From positions 119,119 through 183,118 of the forward strand of contig QZLH01000031.1 in assembly GCA_003833135.1 (NCBI GenBank): a stretch of 64,000 bases of DNA. The letters are read 5' to 3'. This stretch comes from Oehlia diaphana. Taxonomy: Eukaryota; Glomeromycota; Glomeromycetes; Glomerales; Glomeraceae. The position numbers and the translations under genes were made by a program. Each line of letters starts with the position of its first letter. Position 1 is the first letter of the stretch. Of the stretch, positions 22,885 to 33,541 are shown in pieces. Under the pieces are notes generated by a model. That model did not search any database, was not told the origin of the DNA, and saw only the letters and a list, made by a program, of their open reading frames with translations.

Positions 22885-23912
22885 TGTTTGATGTTGTAAG
22901 TATAACTTTTTCTCAATAAGTTAATTAAGCTAAATTAATGAGTTAATTGCTTTATCTACAGAAATTAAAATCGAAAAATGAGAACAAGATATATACAAAA
23001 TGGTAGATTGGTAAAATTGCAAGTGTGGCATGTGGGAATAAATTCTCGCATAGATCACGATCCAAGTTGGCGTGGGTGGTCTCTTAGTCTCTGATGGACT
23101 CGTTGGCTTAACTGAGGATAAACGAAGCTCTTTATTTCGTATGCCACCTGCAAACTTTATTGTTTTACTGAATAAACAACAGATAAAAAGACCAGATTCT
23201 ATCTTTGAAAATTACGCGTGATCGTTACCTTCAATAACATTGTATAGGTGGATCGAAATAATTACTAAATTCAAATAATTGTTACATTAATGTCAAATCT
23301 TTTTTCTAGCTTGGAAAATTTTCATTATTAGCAAGATTTAATCATTTATTTACTTTTAATAGATAAAAATTATAGCGTAACATATTTTTAGTATTTGGAA
23401 ATAAACTGCTTTTATTACCATATTAATTTTATTTTATTATATATCCTTATAGGATCACACTGTATTTTTTTTACATTTATTGAATAGCTTTATTGATGAT
23501 ATATATAATAAATGAATACTGTTTAAATCATTACAAATACAACATTTTGATCAAAATTCATAAAAACTTTGAACATTATATTTTCGAACCCTATTTGGCC
23601 CTATTGTTACACAATTATTTATATTAAAATTACAGTACAACATTTATTAAAAATGATCGGTTATATATATGGTAACAAAATTTTTACTAAGTAATCGACA
23701 AAACCTTATTTAGGTTTTAGTCTATCCAACGGAATAATAGTTTTATGTTTAGCTATCCCAACTTTCTTCTATTGTCTTATAAATAAAGTTTAATATTAAG
23801 TCATAGCATATATTTCATATAACATTATATATTATTATAATAACTTTCGAACTAAAATCATGTGATCATATCAGCCAATTATAGTTTGTATTTGGTGATA
23901 CAATTCTTTTTC
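22885..23912. other. Spacer without a recognised gene
   Basis: AT-rich sequence with no convincing frame. The first part (22950-23230) is less AT-rich and may be further relics of the preceding gene; the rest shows only simple A/T tracts. Confidence 0.5.
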
Positions 23913-24323
23913 ATGTCATCGAACCTAACTGAAGGCTCGGAAGAAATGACTCAAGTCTTGACCAGGGAGACCAGGCAGACCTCCAAAATCAATCAGGTAC
24001 TAAGTGATGTTTAAAACTATTTTGAGTATAAATGGCAACTTATTGCTAACGATAATAATAGATCTTTACGAAAATTAATGAAAAATTAACTCGAATGATG
24101 ACCATATACGTGAAGCCGTGCACAGTATATACAAAGCTGAAATAATCAATATATTTTTGTCAAAGTAAGTTTATTACGAATTTCATTTTCATTTATTATT
24201 AAATCTGACAAATTTTATTTTTTTTTTTTAATAGGTTCAAATGGAAGAGCTTTATTAACAAAATTAAAATATACAAGCGTGCAATCTCTAGACTATCTAG
24301 TCAGAATGCCATTTCTTATGGGG
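23913..24323 (+). CDS. 5' fragments of an unidentified gene running into an assembly gap
   Basis: An ATG at about 23913 opens a 28-codon frame (MSSNLTEGSEEMTQVLTR and on) ending at a possible donor (gtacta, about 23998). A further frame near 24094-24165 (DDHIREAVHSIYKAE) ends at a good donor (gtaagt). A third exon-like segment begins after the acceptor at 24234 and runs into the run of Ns at 24324. The pieces could be the front half of the Uma2-like gene whose back half lies beyond the gap, but that cannot be shown from the sequence. No domain is recognised. Confidence 0.3.
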
Positions 24324-25012
24324 NNNNNNNNNNNNNNNNNNNNNNNNNNNNNNNNNNNNNNNNNNNNNNNNNNNNNNNNNNNNNNNNNNNNNNNNNNNNN
24401 NNNNNNNNNNNNNNNNNNNNNNNNNNNNNNNNNNNNNNNNNNNNNNNNNNNNNNNNNNNNNNNNNNNNNNNNNNNNNNNNNNNNNNNNNNNNNNNNNNNN
24501 NNNNNNNNNNNNNNNNNNNNNNNNNNNNNNNNNNNNNNNNNNNNNNNNNNNNNNNNNNNNNNNNNNNNNNNNNNNNNNNNNNNNNNNNNNNNNNNNNNNN
24601 NNNNNNNNNNNNNNNNNNNNNNNNNNNNNNNNNNNNNNNNNNNNNNNNNNNNNNNNNNNNNNNNNNNNNNNNNNNNNNNNNNNNNNNNNNNNNNNNNNNN
24701 NNNNNNNNNNNNNNNNNNNNNNNNNNNNNNNNNNNNNNNNNNNNNNNNNNNNNNNNNNNNNNNNNNNNNNNNNNNNNNNNNNNNNNNNNNNNNNNNNNNN
24801 NNNNNNNNNNNNNNNNNNNNNNNNNNNNNNNNNNNNNNNNNNNNNNNNNNNNNNNNNNNNNNNNNNNNNNNNNNNNNNNNNNNNNNNNNNNNNNNNNNNN
24901 NNNNNNNNNNNNNNNNNNNNNNNNNNNNNNNNNNNNNNNNNNNNNNNNNNNNNNNNNNNNNNNNNNNNNNNNNNNNNNNNNNNNNNNNNNNNNNNNNNNN
25001 NNNNNNNNNNNN
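24324..25012. other. Assembly gap (689 N)
   Basis: Undetermined bases. Just after it, a 39-bp unit (catcttgcccaacacctt at its core) is tandemly repeated at 25026-25064 and 25072-25110 with a 46-bp period. This suggests the gap covers a local tandem repeat that defeated assembly. Confidence 0.95.
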
Positions 25013-25025
25013 TAGTTACGCTAAA

Positions 25026-25110
25026 ACATCTTGCCCAACACCTTGGATTTCTCCCTCCCAACAAATAATTTACATCTTGCCCAACACCTTAGACTTCTCC
25101 CTTCCAACAA
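25026..25110. repeat. Two tandem 39-bp units at the gap edge
   Basis: The units 25026-25064 and 25072-25110 share nearly all bases (ggatttctccctccc against agacttctcccttcc is the main difference). They lie 14 bp from the gap and may be the end of a longer array hidden in it. Confidence 0.8.
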
Positions 25111-25311
25111 TGTAACTGTTACATAAGAAATAACCGAATGTATATTACATAAATCAAAAAATTTTTATAAAATAAAATAAAATATAAAACTCAAATTCTA
25201 CATGTGACTAAAATTATAATAAACTAAAATAAAAACATAACAAACAAAAGAAAAAATTCCAAAAATAATTTGATTCCTATTTCATAAATCTGACAAATTT
25301 TATATTAGATT

Positions 25312-25875
25312 GATGGAGGACTTAAAACGACTATTCACCTTGATCTTGTAAATTCTGCTCGTGCACATAATCCAAATTGGTTTGTAGTACCTACTACGAC
25401 ATGTATTGTTGGTCCCAATAGTTATGGACCCGACGTTGGAATATGGTATATTAAGCGCCGCCTAACGTATGGATAGAGGTAATTAAATTCTTGCAGAGGA
25501 AACATTGTAAATGGTTTTGCTTATTAGATTCGAATCCTCGCAAGTTTTTTATAACAAGGACCCGGATCGTCAGCATGCCTTAAATAATTTTAATGACGTT
25601 CAGCAAATTAATCCTAAAATTGAATTTGTGGGAATAGCTCTACCTGATATGATTCGTTGCTACCGTCAAAATCCTGCTTCTGGGGTAGCCTCAGTTCACG
25701 TAACGCCGGAGAATAATCAAACTGCTAGATCTAGTCGCGGTCCATACCTCATACACTGGAACGCAAACAATGTTCCGGTTTATTACAAGTTTGACTGGAA
25801 CGAGCATCTGGATCTCCGATGTGGTGGAGGCTTCAACTGAATATCGTTCTGGACATAATTTCTCAGCTTAAATGA
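25312..25875 (+). pseudogene. Uma2-like (PD-(D/E)XK restriction-endonuclease-like) gene, disrupted
   Basis: An exon starting after the acceptor at about 25309 reads IDGGLKTTIHLDL, then VGPNSYGPDVGIW with the PD catalytic pair. In another frame it is followed by PPNVWIEV, the E-x-V strand of Uma2-type nucleases. The frame 25511-25838 continues with FYNKDPDRQHALN, VEFVGIALPD, VTPENNQTAR and YLIHWNANNVPVYYKFDWNE. A one-base deletion at about 25823 sends it to an early stop; in the neighbouring frame the natural end WRLQLNIVLDIISQLK continues to the TGA at 25873. Two frame breaks suggest a pseudogene, although proximity to a gap means assembly errors are possible. Uma2-like proteins are expanded in Rhizophagus; their function there is unknown. 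The 5' end is missing, probably in or before the gap. Confidence 0.55.
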
Positions 25876-27588
25876 TTATTATATAATAAAAAATTAGATT
25901 AGATTGGATTGGATTGAATAATTGATTAAGGTATTGAAATAGTGAACATTACACCACCCCAGCTCCTGCATTAGTGTGAGTAGAAAATTTTCTCAATACA
26001 TTTCCTATGATATACATGTCCGCAGGGTAATACAGTAAATGGCTCAAAAGTTGACATAAAATATGTCTATCGCATTTCGAGCATTTCGCATGCTTCGTAA
26101 AATCTTTATCCTTAACAGTATCATCCCCCTAGCTAGAGGTCACGAATGCTGGAAAGAGTCATACTAGTTTTCAGGAACCTATAAATGAAAAATATCCGTT
26201 AATATACACTTTCGTGTCGTCATTGCGCTAATCCCCCTTGTAAATCGTAGCGATTAACATACCTCATAACCTCACGCGGATAAACATTCCAGGTGTTTGA
26301 ACGAAAAATAATATAAAATCCTTTTAATAAAATTCAGTGATTAACGATACATTCCTCTCAATGTTTGAATCTTTCTGTGATTAACAACGCTCTCCTGTGA
26401 GTACTGACTTTGTTAACTCCTATTTTTATATATATAACATAGAGAATATAAAATTTTTTTGAAAAGTTATTATTTCTCGGATAAAGCAAACCAGTTGAAA
26501 TTTAAGAAAAATACGCGCAACAGAATGGCACACAAATTATCGTTGATGAAAAAGTTCTCTGGAGTGATCATGATCTCTTGTTATCCAGCACATTTTTTTA
26601 TTTATTTTCTTAATTTCATTATCTTTTTCTTAATGCATATATTCAAAAAGAATAATCGGCAAATAGCAATTTAACCATGCCAGTACCATTTCCTTCTAAT
26701 CATGATTGCCAGACTTGCTTCAAGTAACGGGATCATAAGTGGAGTAAAGAGAGAAATGATAAAGTTCTGTAATAAATTCTTATCCTAATCTCAACATTCC
26801 AAGAAATTTTTGAAAAAGAAATAAATTAGCTTTTTTTTACAATTTTCATCCCATTACTCCATTACAAGATTTATATATATGATGATTTTGTCATATAACT
26901 TAAGAAAGAGTTTCGACCTATACGACAATAACATCCGTAAACACTATTATCAGTATTATATATATTATACTGTATATGAAAGCCAGAGGAAATGTTGCGT
27001 GATTTTTAAGACCCTTCCCAAGGAGTTGTTAATTGATACAAAAAAAATAAAATACGTAACCGTAATATATAGATTTTCTACACGATGGTTCTATATTAAT
27101 GCCTGTGGAAGTTTTTCGCTCGTCTATCAATCATTGTAAACAAAAATGGTCAACGGTTATAATTATACGAGATATCAGTATTGGATAATAAATCAAATTA
27201 ATATTAGATTTAGTATAAAGCTTCGGCTAATAAATTTCTGAGGAATCCTGAACGGAAATACTATTCATACTTTTTTAAAGTCTCTTCGGTAGTCGTATTT
27301 ATTTGGATTCGAAGCTTCAATGTGAATCTACGTTCTGATCGGGAATATAGTATGTAAACTTAATCTCAAGCTTACGAAATTAAAACAAATTTATTAGGCG
27401 TATTTATTTGCAATTTAACAAGTATTATCACTTTTTCTTTTATTAAGAAAAAATAAATCGCAAGTGCAGATGCTGATTATAATACATATGTATCTATTCA
27501 GTATCTATTCTATAAAATATACAATTATACAAATTATTTGACATTTTAAGAATCAATTACAAGCTTTCCAATTTACGTTGCGTCATAA
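25876..27588. other. Spacer with a decayed second copy of the trihelix gene (26341-26590)
   Basis: From about 26341 the order of motifs seen at 22058-22330 recurs: tgagtactgactt, then cgcaacagaatggcacacaaatt, then ctggagtgatcatgatct. It carries many substitutions and indels and no open frame. The rest (25876-26340 and 26600-27588) has no gene I can support; frames at 26459-26674 and 26879-27139 look accidental. Confidence 0.45.
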
Positions 27589-28560
27589 TAACTTGTCATC
27601 CAAAAGTCAATTAAACATCATTATTACGATCATCGATCACTATATTCTTCACGAATGTCATTGTGGAGTACACCTCTATCGTGAATTGCCTTTAGTGCAA
27701 GAATACCATTATCCATATTCAAAGTATCCGTAACATTCTAAATTTGGAATGTATTTCCCCTGAAGGTCATTAAGAATTTGATATATCTTGACTTCGTTCT
27801 GCATTTCTTTCAAGATATATGATCGGGATTTCCACAGATCGATACACTTGAGGGCAATTGTATCTTTGCGGAAATCACATAGAAGTGTCTTTCCACTTCG
27901 TCCCTGGCCTAATATATCCTTAAATTTGGAGTTCCGTAGAGATTCTGATTCTTCGTATTTTTTTGATGTGCTAGAAAATGATCCAGACGATGATCCAGAA
28001 TGACTTCTCTTTTGAAGCTGAGCGTTTAGAGACTGACTGTTCATTATTTTCATCAGCAGGAATTAGGATACTTGCATAATTCCTTAGCTGTTAGTGACAT
28101 ATGCATACGCCTTAAGGACAGGTGGCGAATCCGACCCCAATTCTGATATATATAAAATTTCTTCATCATCACCCGGTCCACCGGTCGGCGCAAAAACCAG
28201 TCATTATATAGGTTGAAAGTATGCCGTATTTAACTTGATTCACTACCATATAACTATAAATCTTCCTAATTACACTCTGTGTTTTGAATTGTGTTTATGA
28301 AATTCTATAAATGATTGTTCACCAATATCTTCTAAAACATATTTTATCTTGATCTCAATTGGCATGAGCACTTGAAATGAAGCAAGATGGGCAATAAAAT
28401 CTGGATTACCAGGGGTTTTGGTCAATTCTCTCGAAAATAATAATCTTTCAAAAGTTTATTTAATACTTCACAAATATTTGGTTCAAAAGCGGTTTGAACG
28501 CTCATTTCATTATGCATCTGTGAATATTTGGTAAATTATGGCCTATTATATTCCGGTTTG
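27589..28560 (-). pseudogene. Protein-kinase-like (CRN/PKL-associated) pseudogene
   Basis: Minus strand, 5' to 3'. From about 28505 is a frame with TAFEPNICEVLNKLLKDYY, a frameshift, then TPGNPDFIAHLASFQVLMP and IEIKIKYVLEDIGEQSF. The frame 28053-27709 follows with a Ser-rich lead, a glycine-rich loop ILGQGRSGKTLL, a candidate VAIK-type lysine in IALKCIDLW, and a helix-C Glu in MQNEVKIY. From 27717 down, ILALKAIHDRGVLHNDIREE carries the HxD catalytic Asp. After a one-base loss come VIDD and LIDFW, where the DFG motif has a shifted or changed Gly. The motif order is that of the kinase-like domain found with Crinkler proteins in glomeromycetes. At least three frame breaks indicate a pseudogene. 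Confidence 0.6.
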
Positions 28561-28588
28561 TTGCTGAATTAAAAACTATTCACTTCCT

Positions 28589-28780
28589 CTAAAAAGCCAC
28601 TGGTTGGTTGCTTTGACTATTCAACCTATTGATCAACGCGCCAAGATTTTTAGCTTTTCCATAAACAAAGGGAGGCTCTGTAAACTTATTTTGAGTCATA
28701 TTAACAAAGAACCCTCTGATCATGAGATCCTTCTCGCCAAGACTCGAGATTTTGTTCGTAAATAAACGATAAGTCTTCAT
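28589..28780 (-). pseudogene. Upstream fragment possibly belonging to the kinase-like pseudogene
   Basis: A 63-codon minus-strand frame (MKTYRLFTNKISSLGEKDL and on, ending SNQPVAF) lies just 5' of the kinase-like remnant, in the same orientation. It contains no known motif. Its position and the decayed context suggest it was an N-terminal part of the same gene, but it could be chance. Confidence 0.25.
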
Positions 28781-29906
28781 GTATCGTATCCTTTCACATC
28801 ATCGACGCTAGGTATAGTATCGCAAAATACTGTATATTAGAAATTACTCAATCTGGCCTACTACAGTCATTTCACCAATAGTTTTGAAATCCTAATCTAC
28901 CCTAACATTATCCTAACACCCTAATGCCTAATCCTAAGTAGACATATCTGAAAAAGTGAATCTAAACGCTCTGACGATCATCATCATCACGACTATGATT
29001 TTTTTTACACATACTGCGCTTATGATAAAAATTCAATAACTTTATTAACAATTTTTCAGATACATTAATAGCGGAAAATGCCAGAGAAGTAAATGAAATA
29101 TATGATGCTATCAAAGAGGAAGGGAGTACGCGGATCCTAGGCATTTAATGCGAGTCCCAGTATCAAGTTATTTCTTGCTTTCTCGCATTCTGATAAAATA
29201 AAATTTGTTTTTTACACGCGTTGATGATTGTCAAAAATTTTCTTAAGATGCCGATATATAACAAGAAGAGTAATACAGTGTAACGAAAAAAATTACCGTG
29301 ACAAAAGGCAGGATTTTTTAATAACTATAGAAGATAATTGAATTAAACTATACCATTTCATGTTAATTTTTTATTATTATACTTAATTTCAGATGTTAGT
29401 TTTTACTATAAATATTTCATAAAATGGCCAGTTTATGAAGGTGTTTGTTCTTTAATAAGAAACAGATCATAGTAAAATCACTAGTTGGATGGTTAATGCT
29501 TAAGAGAACTTATTTTTAAATTATATCCAGAGGAATACTTTTCTCTTTAAATGTATATCACTGAACCAAAATTGCCAAATAATGATAAAAAATTTGAGAT
29601 CGGGACTTTTTTTTGCATATATTACCAAGGGGTAGATATTACATTGGAGTGAGAACAAATAAAAATCATAAAATGATATCTATATAGGTAGTAAATTTAG
29701 ATGATTTTATGTTTAGTCGTGTATAGTGTTTATTACTATGTATTTCTAAATTAATAATTGTATTATTTTGTTTATACAAATAAAAATAAAAGAAAAATTT
29801 TCGGTAAATTTATTATGCAATTTCTTAATCTTAAATTATTTATATTAGTATTATAAAATTATAAAAATTTCTAAACAAAAAATTATAATGATAAATTTCC
29901 AAAAAT
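28781..29906. other. Spacer with degenerate CCTAA-rich stretch
   Basis: Positions 28891-28937 are a run of imperfect CCTAA and CCCTAA words. A 30-codon plus-strand remnant near 29057-29147 (LIAENAREVNEIYDAIKEEG) has no recognised family. The rest is AT-rich with no gene. It ends at the 3' side of SPT3. Confidence 0.4.
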
Positions 29907-31220
29907 TTAAATAAGAGAAACTTTAGTTCTGACTAAACCGCCACGGAAATTTTTGACTGGTTGAGGAAGCATTTGCAATCGTCTAAAAGCTTCATGAATA
30001 TGTGAAGGTTGTAAAGGTGTTTGCTCTGAAGGAGGCGAAGAGAATAAACACACATCCCTATTTTCTAATTCGTCATCAAACATTCCTTTGGGGCGATTGA
30101 GACTTTTGTTGTGAAACATTTGATCTTTGTCCAGATCTCTTTTGACTCTTAAAGCTGTTTCTGTCAATGTGCTCACCATCTCAAATGTAAGAAACCCAAG
30201 AATATCTATAATATCATCATTAGGCTTCATATCTATATATGCAGACATGTTAGCCCATTCACGAAATCTCTTTGCTTTTCTATATGTGAAAGATGCTTGT
30301 CGGCATTCTGAGTAATGCACGTACTCATCTCGTGTCATAGCTCTAGTAATTTCATCAGCATCCTTAATGCAAAAATTAAAAATTTTACAAATATGGAAAT
30401 TATTTCAAATAAACAAATAAATATTACCCTTACCTTTAATCTTTGTATTGAATCATTATAGGCCTCCAACTCTTCCTCATCTTCGTCATCAGAGTCGGCA
30501 TTCAAAAATTCAGAAAACGAATTGACAAGTTCCCAAGACAACTTAACTTTCATTTTTCGCGCCTTGGCTATTTTGTCTTTAAAGAAGGAAATCTATTTAA
30601 TAAGACTCACTCGACTATTAATAAATTATATGAGAAAACTTACCAATTCATATAAGTTGTGAAATAGCAAGTTAATAAATTAATATCATTTATAATTAAA
30701 ATCGATCTAATTTTGTAATTTCAAACCTGCATTCGGTTCTTCCATGATTTCTTCTGCTGCATCATTTCCACCTGTGTCTTTTGCATTTTTTCTTACATCT
30801 TTCCAGCTTAGATACGTTCTTAATCTATTTACTTTAGCACGATCATGACGGATCAAAAAGATCAAATCCTCAGCACTCATATATCTGGAACCACGTTTTG
30901 AAGCTTGAGCTGCTGCTTGTATAATCTATTTAGCTGAAAAATATTAATAAAATTGTGAAACTATTTAAATTTATACAATATATTTATAATATGAAGAATT
31001 CTTACGATTTCAATCACTTGAGAACGAACAATGTCCTCCACGAGATTTATTGTTTCAAGTAAAGGTGATTGAACTTCACCAAAAACAAACATCATTTGTT
31101 GAATTTCTGAAGTATACCGATATTTTGACTTTTCTTTCTCCTATATATTTTATTAATACAAAACACGACTTAATAAGAAGTTAGATTCCTTATATCTAAT
31201 TACATAATTAATAATACCAT
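29907..31220 (-). CDS. SPT3: SAGA complex subunit SPT3 (histone-fold TBP-associated factor)
   Basis: Five minus-strand exons: 31220-31218 (the ATG alone), 31140-31006, 30925-30727, 30567-30434 and 30362-29907. All phases agree and give 308 aa. The N-terminal histone fold reads YTSEIQQMMFVFGEVQSP, then LVEDIVRSQVIEI, then SRYMSAEDLIFLIRHDRAKV and RLRTYLSWKDVRKNAKD. After an acidic linker come KVKLSWELVNSF, MTRDEYVHYSECRQASFTYR, DIIDILGFLTFEMV and the C-terminal HIHEAFRRLQ with NFRGG. This is the full order of yeast Spt3 (about 337 aa). Spt3 sits in the SAGA co-activator and helps deliver TBP to promoters. It is divergent to TMA7, with 225 bp between start codons. The ATG-only first exon is inferred from a good donor (gtatta) and the matching yeast N-terminus. 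Confidence 0.93.
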
Positions 31221-31333
31221 TATGAATCCGAGAGAGTTATACAAAATAAAGGTTCAAAATCAATTGTTTGTTTTATTTATAATCATTCTGATCGTCATTT
31301 TATTCACACTAATAAATAGTTTTGATTATAGTT

Positions 31334-31343
31334 ATCACGTGAT
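31334..31343. promoter_or_regulatory. Palindromic ATCACGTGAT in the SPT3/TMA7 shared promoter
   Basis: A 10-bp perfect palindrome with core CACGTG lies about midway between the divergent start codons (31220 minus, 31446 plus). Fungal bHLH factors of the Cbf1 type recognise RTCACRTG. The site could serve both genes. Position and palindrome are seen; function is inference. Confidence 0.4.
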
Positions 31344-31445
31344 TAATGTTCCAATAAATTCGGCTTCAATCATTTGACTAATCATTTTTCACAAATAATA
31401 CATTTTTTACTTCGTTTGAACTTAAATATTTTCTGAAATTTCAAA

Positions 31446-31871
31446 ATGTCTGGTCGTCAAGGTAAGAAAATTGTCTTTGTAAACGTAATATATGTATGTG
31501 TTTTTTTTAATCTATAAAGCTTTTTTTTACATTAAGGAGGTAAATTAAAACCACTTAAACAATCCAAAAAGAAAGATAATAAAGATTTGGATGAAGTAAA
31601 GTCTAAATTTATTTAGGTAAAAATCTCGTTAGAATTTAGTTGTTCAGTTAATTAAAGTTTATCTTTTCAACTTAGAATGACGCGGAGTTCAAGAAAAAAC
31701 AGCAAGAAGAAGCAAAAAAACTAAAAGAATTAAAAGAAAAAGCCAAACAAGGTGGACCTCTTGGTATGTCATCGATTTAATAATTTAAAATTATTATAAT
31801 TTAATTCTAATTAGAAGTTTTATATGTCATATATAGTGGGAGGTGGTATTAAGAAGTCCGGTAAGAAATAA
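31446..31871 (+). CDS. TMA7: Translation machinery-associated protein 7 (TMA7)
   Basis: Exons 31446-31461, 31537-31595, 31676-31763 and 31837-31871 give 65 aa, against 64 in yeast. The protein reads MSGRQGGKLKPLKQ, a Lys-rich segment (SKKKDNKDLDE), a charged helix (EFKKKQQEEAKKLKELKEKA), then QGGPLVGGGIKKSGKK, the near-invariant TMA7 ends. TMA7 is a small ribosome-associated protein that affects translation; its precise role is not established. The second intron is only 80 nt and has stops in frame. The gene is too short and too split to appear as a long frame. It converges on the ABHD13-like gene, with 135 bp between stops. Confidence 0.93.
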
Positions 31872-32006
31872 CGAGAACGATTTACACTGTTAATAATATA
31901 TTTTATCTTTTCTCATTTTTTGTTGAATTGAAGTAGTAGTTTAATTAAAAAAAAAAATACCTGAAGTTTGTAACCTAGAGTTTGTAATTTATAATCTCGT
32001 TACTTT

Positions 32007-33383
32007 TTATTCTTTAAGAACTTCTTTTTTTATAAAGTCTTCAATAGTATCATAATAACTGGGTTGAAATACAGTTTCATTATGAGTTCCATTATTAAAA
32101 CCTTTCCAATGTTTCGTTCTCGTTTGAGATAATTCGTATAACTGACGCATATGTGAAGGAGGAACTAATTCGTCATTAAGCCCAGATAAAAATAATATTG
32201 GGACATTAACAATTTGTTGTATAGCTTTTTCAGATGGCCAAACTTGATGACAAAGAAAGGCCAAATATTTTATTAGTGGAAATACGTGTGGTATCAATTT
32301 GGGCTAAATATAAATAAAAATATATTAATCGTATGCTATTATTGACCTTTTTTCAAAAATGATACAATAACTTACAATACTAAGAAACGTATTTTCTACT
32401 ATCATGCCGCTGAACTTATCTTCATTTCTGGATACTAAATCAATCGATACAGCTCCCCCAAGGGATTGTCCATATGCTATTAATTTTGTATTTTTCAAAT
32501 CCTCATCTTTTAATACAAAATCTAATACTGCCTAAATAAATAAATAAATAAGATATAAATTGATTAAATATATTTGTGTGTATTGGATACAACCTGAGAG
32601 TCAATCCTAAGGCCCTTTTCTGTTGGAGTTCCTTCACTTAAACCATATCTAATATTAATAAAAAATGTTAGAAAATATGACACTGATTTAAGCTAAATTG
32701 AACGAGTAAAAAGATTTCCTTATATTTACCCTCTATATGAGAGCATTACAACGTTGTACTCCAATTTTACGTAAAATTCTTTTGCGATAAATAATCTGTG
32801 CCCCTAATTATTACGTTAAATTCAAAATTAATGAAATTAATGGGATCTATACTAATATAAATATATTCAAATAGATCGGATCATAAATGAATACCATATT
32901 TCCAGCATTGGCCTATTCATAAAAAAAAATTTAAGTGGTTTTTTTTGATAAAATTTTTCCAACTCATAAAACTTACGTGAAAAATTAAAATAGTAGGCCT
33001 ATCTCTTGCATATAATGGTAATTTACATATGTATGCTTTTATACGAACTCCATCTTTTGTCGTTAAAGTCTCGTCAGTGTAATTCATTCCAAATTCAGAG
33101 GGTTTCTGTACCTAGAGAATCAAATATTTACGTTAGGATAAAAACTTTAGCGAATATCGCACAAAACAATGCGTGAAACAATGCTCACAACTTGTCGAGA
33201 TCCTTCAGGAAGTCCAGCGAGGTATATCATTTTGCATTGATATGTATATAATAAACTTGTAACCGCTAAAGCAACTATAGAGGTGGTGGTTAGAAAGAAC
33301 TGTATGTAACTGGGTATGTAATCTGATAGAAAGAACATTGTTGTTTTGAAAGCTTTCGTAGGTTTATCAATTTGAAGTTTCAT
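32007..33383 (-). CDS. Bem46/ABHD13-type alpha/beta hydrolase, membrane-anchored
   Basis: Seven exons: 33383-33189, 33111-32977, 32912-32895 (18 nt), 32803-32730, 32648-32594, 32531-32376 and 32303-32007. They give 309 aa. One hydrophobic segment near residues 25-46 (FFLTTTSIVALAVTSLLYTY) anchors the protein. The catalytic set is S182 in AYGQSLGGA, D255 in SGLNDELVPP, H285 in NGTHNETV, and oxyanion-loop HANAGNMGHR. SYRGYGLSEGTPTEKGL is a strand typical of the Bem46/ABHD13 group. Fission yeast Bem46 and its fungal relatives are membrane-associated and linked to cell polarity; ABHD13 is a depalmitoylase-like orphan. Substrate is unknown. The HANAGNM segment is encoded by the 18-nt micro-exon (ANAGNM). 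Confidence 0.92.
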
Positions 33384-33541
33384 ATAGATATTATAAGAGA
33401 AATATTAAATTTTATAGCTGCAAATCAGATCTATTTTATCAATTTATCAAATATGTATATGATCTACATGTAAAATAAATACTTTCAAAAAATGTTCTTA
33501 AATAAAAGGAATTATATCAAAATTGTCTATTTAAGTCCTTG

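Noticed and set aside
24279..25115. Long open frames across gap 1
   Set aside because: They consist of N-encoded unknown residues and have no coding evidence.
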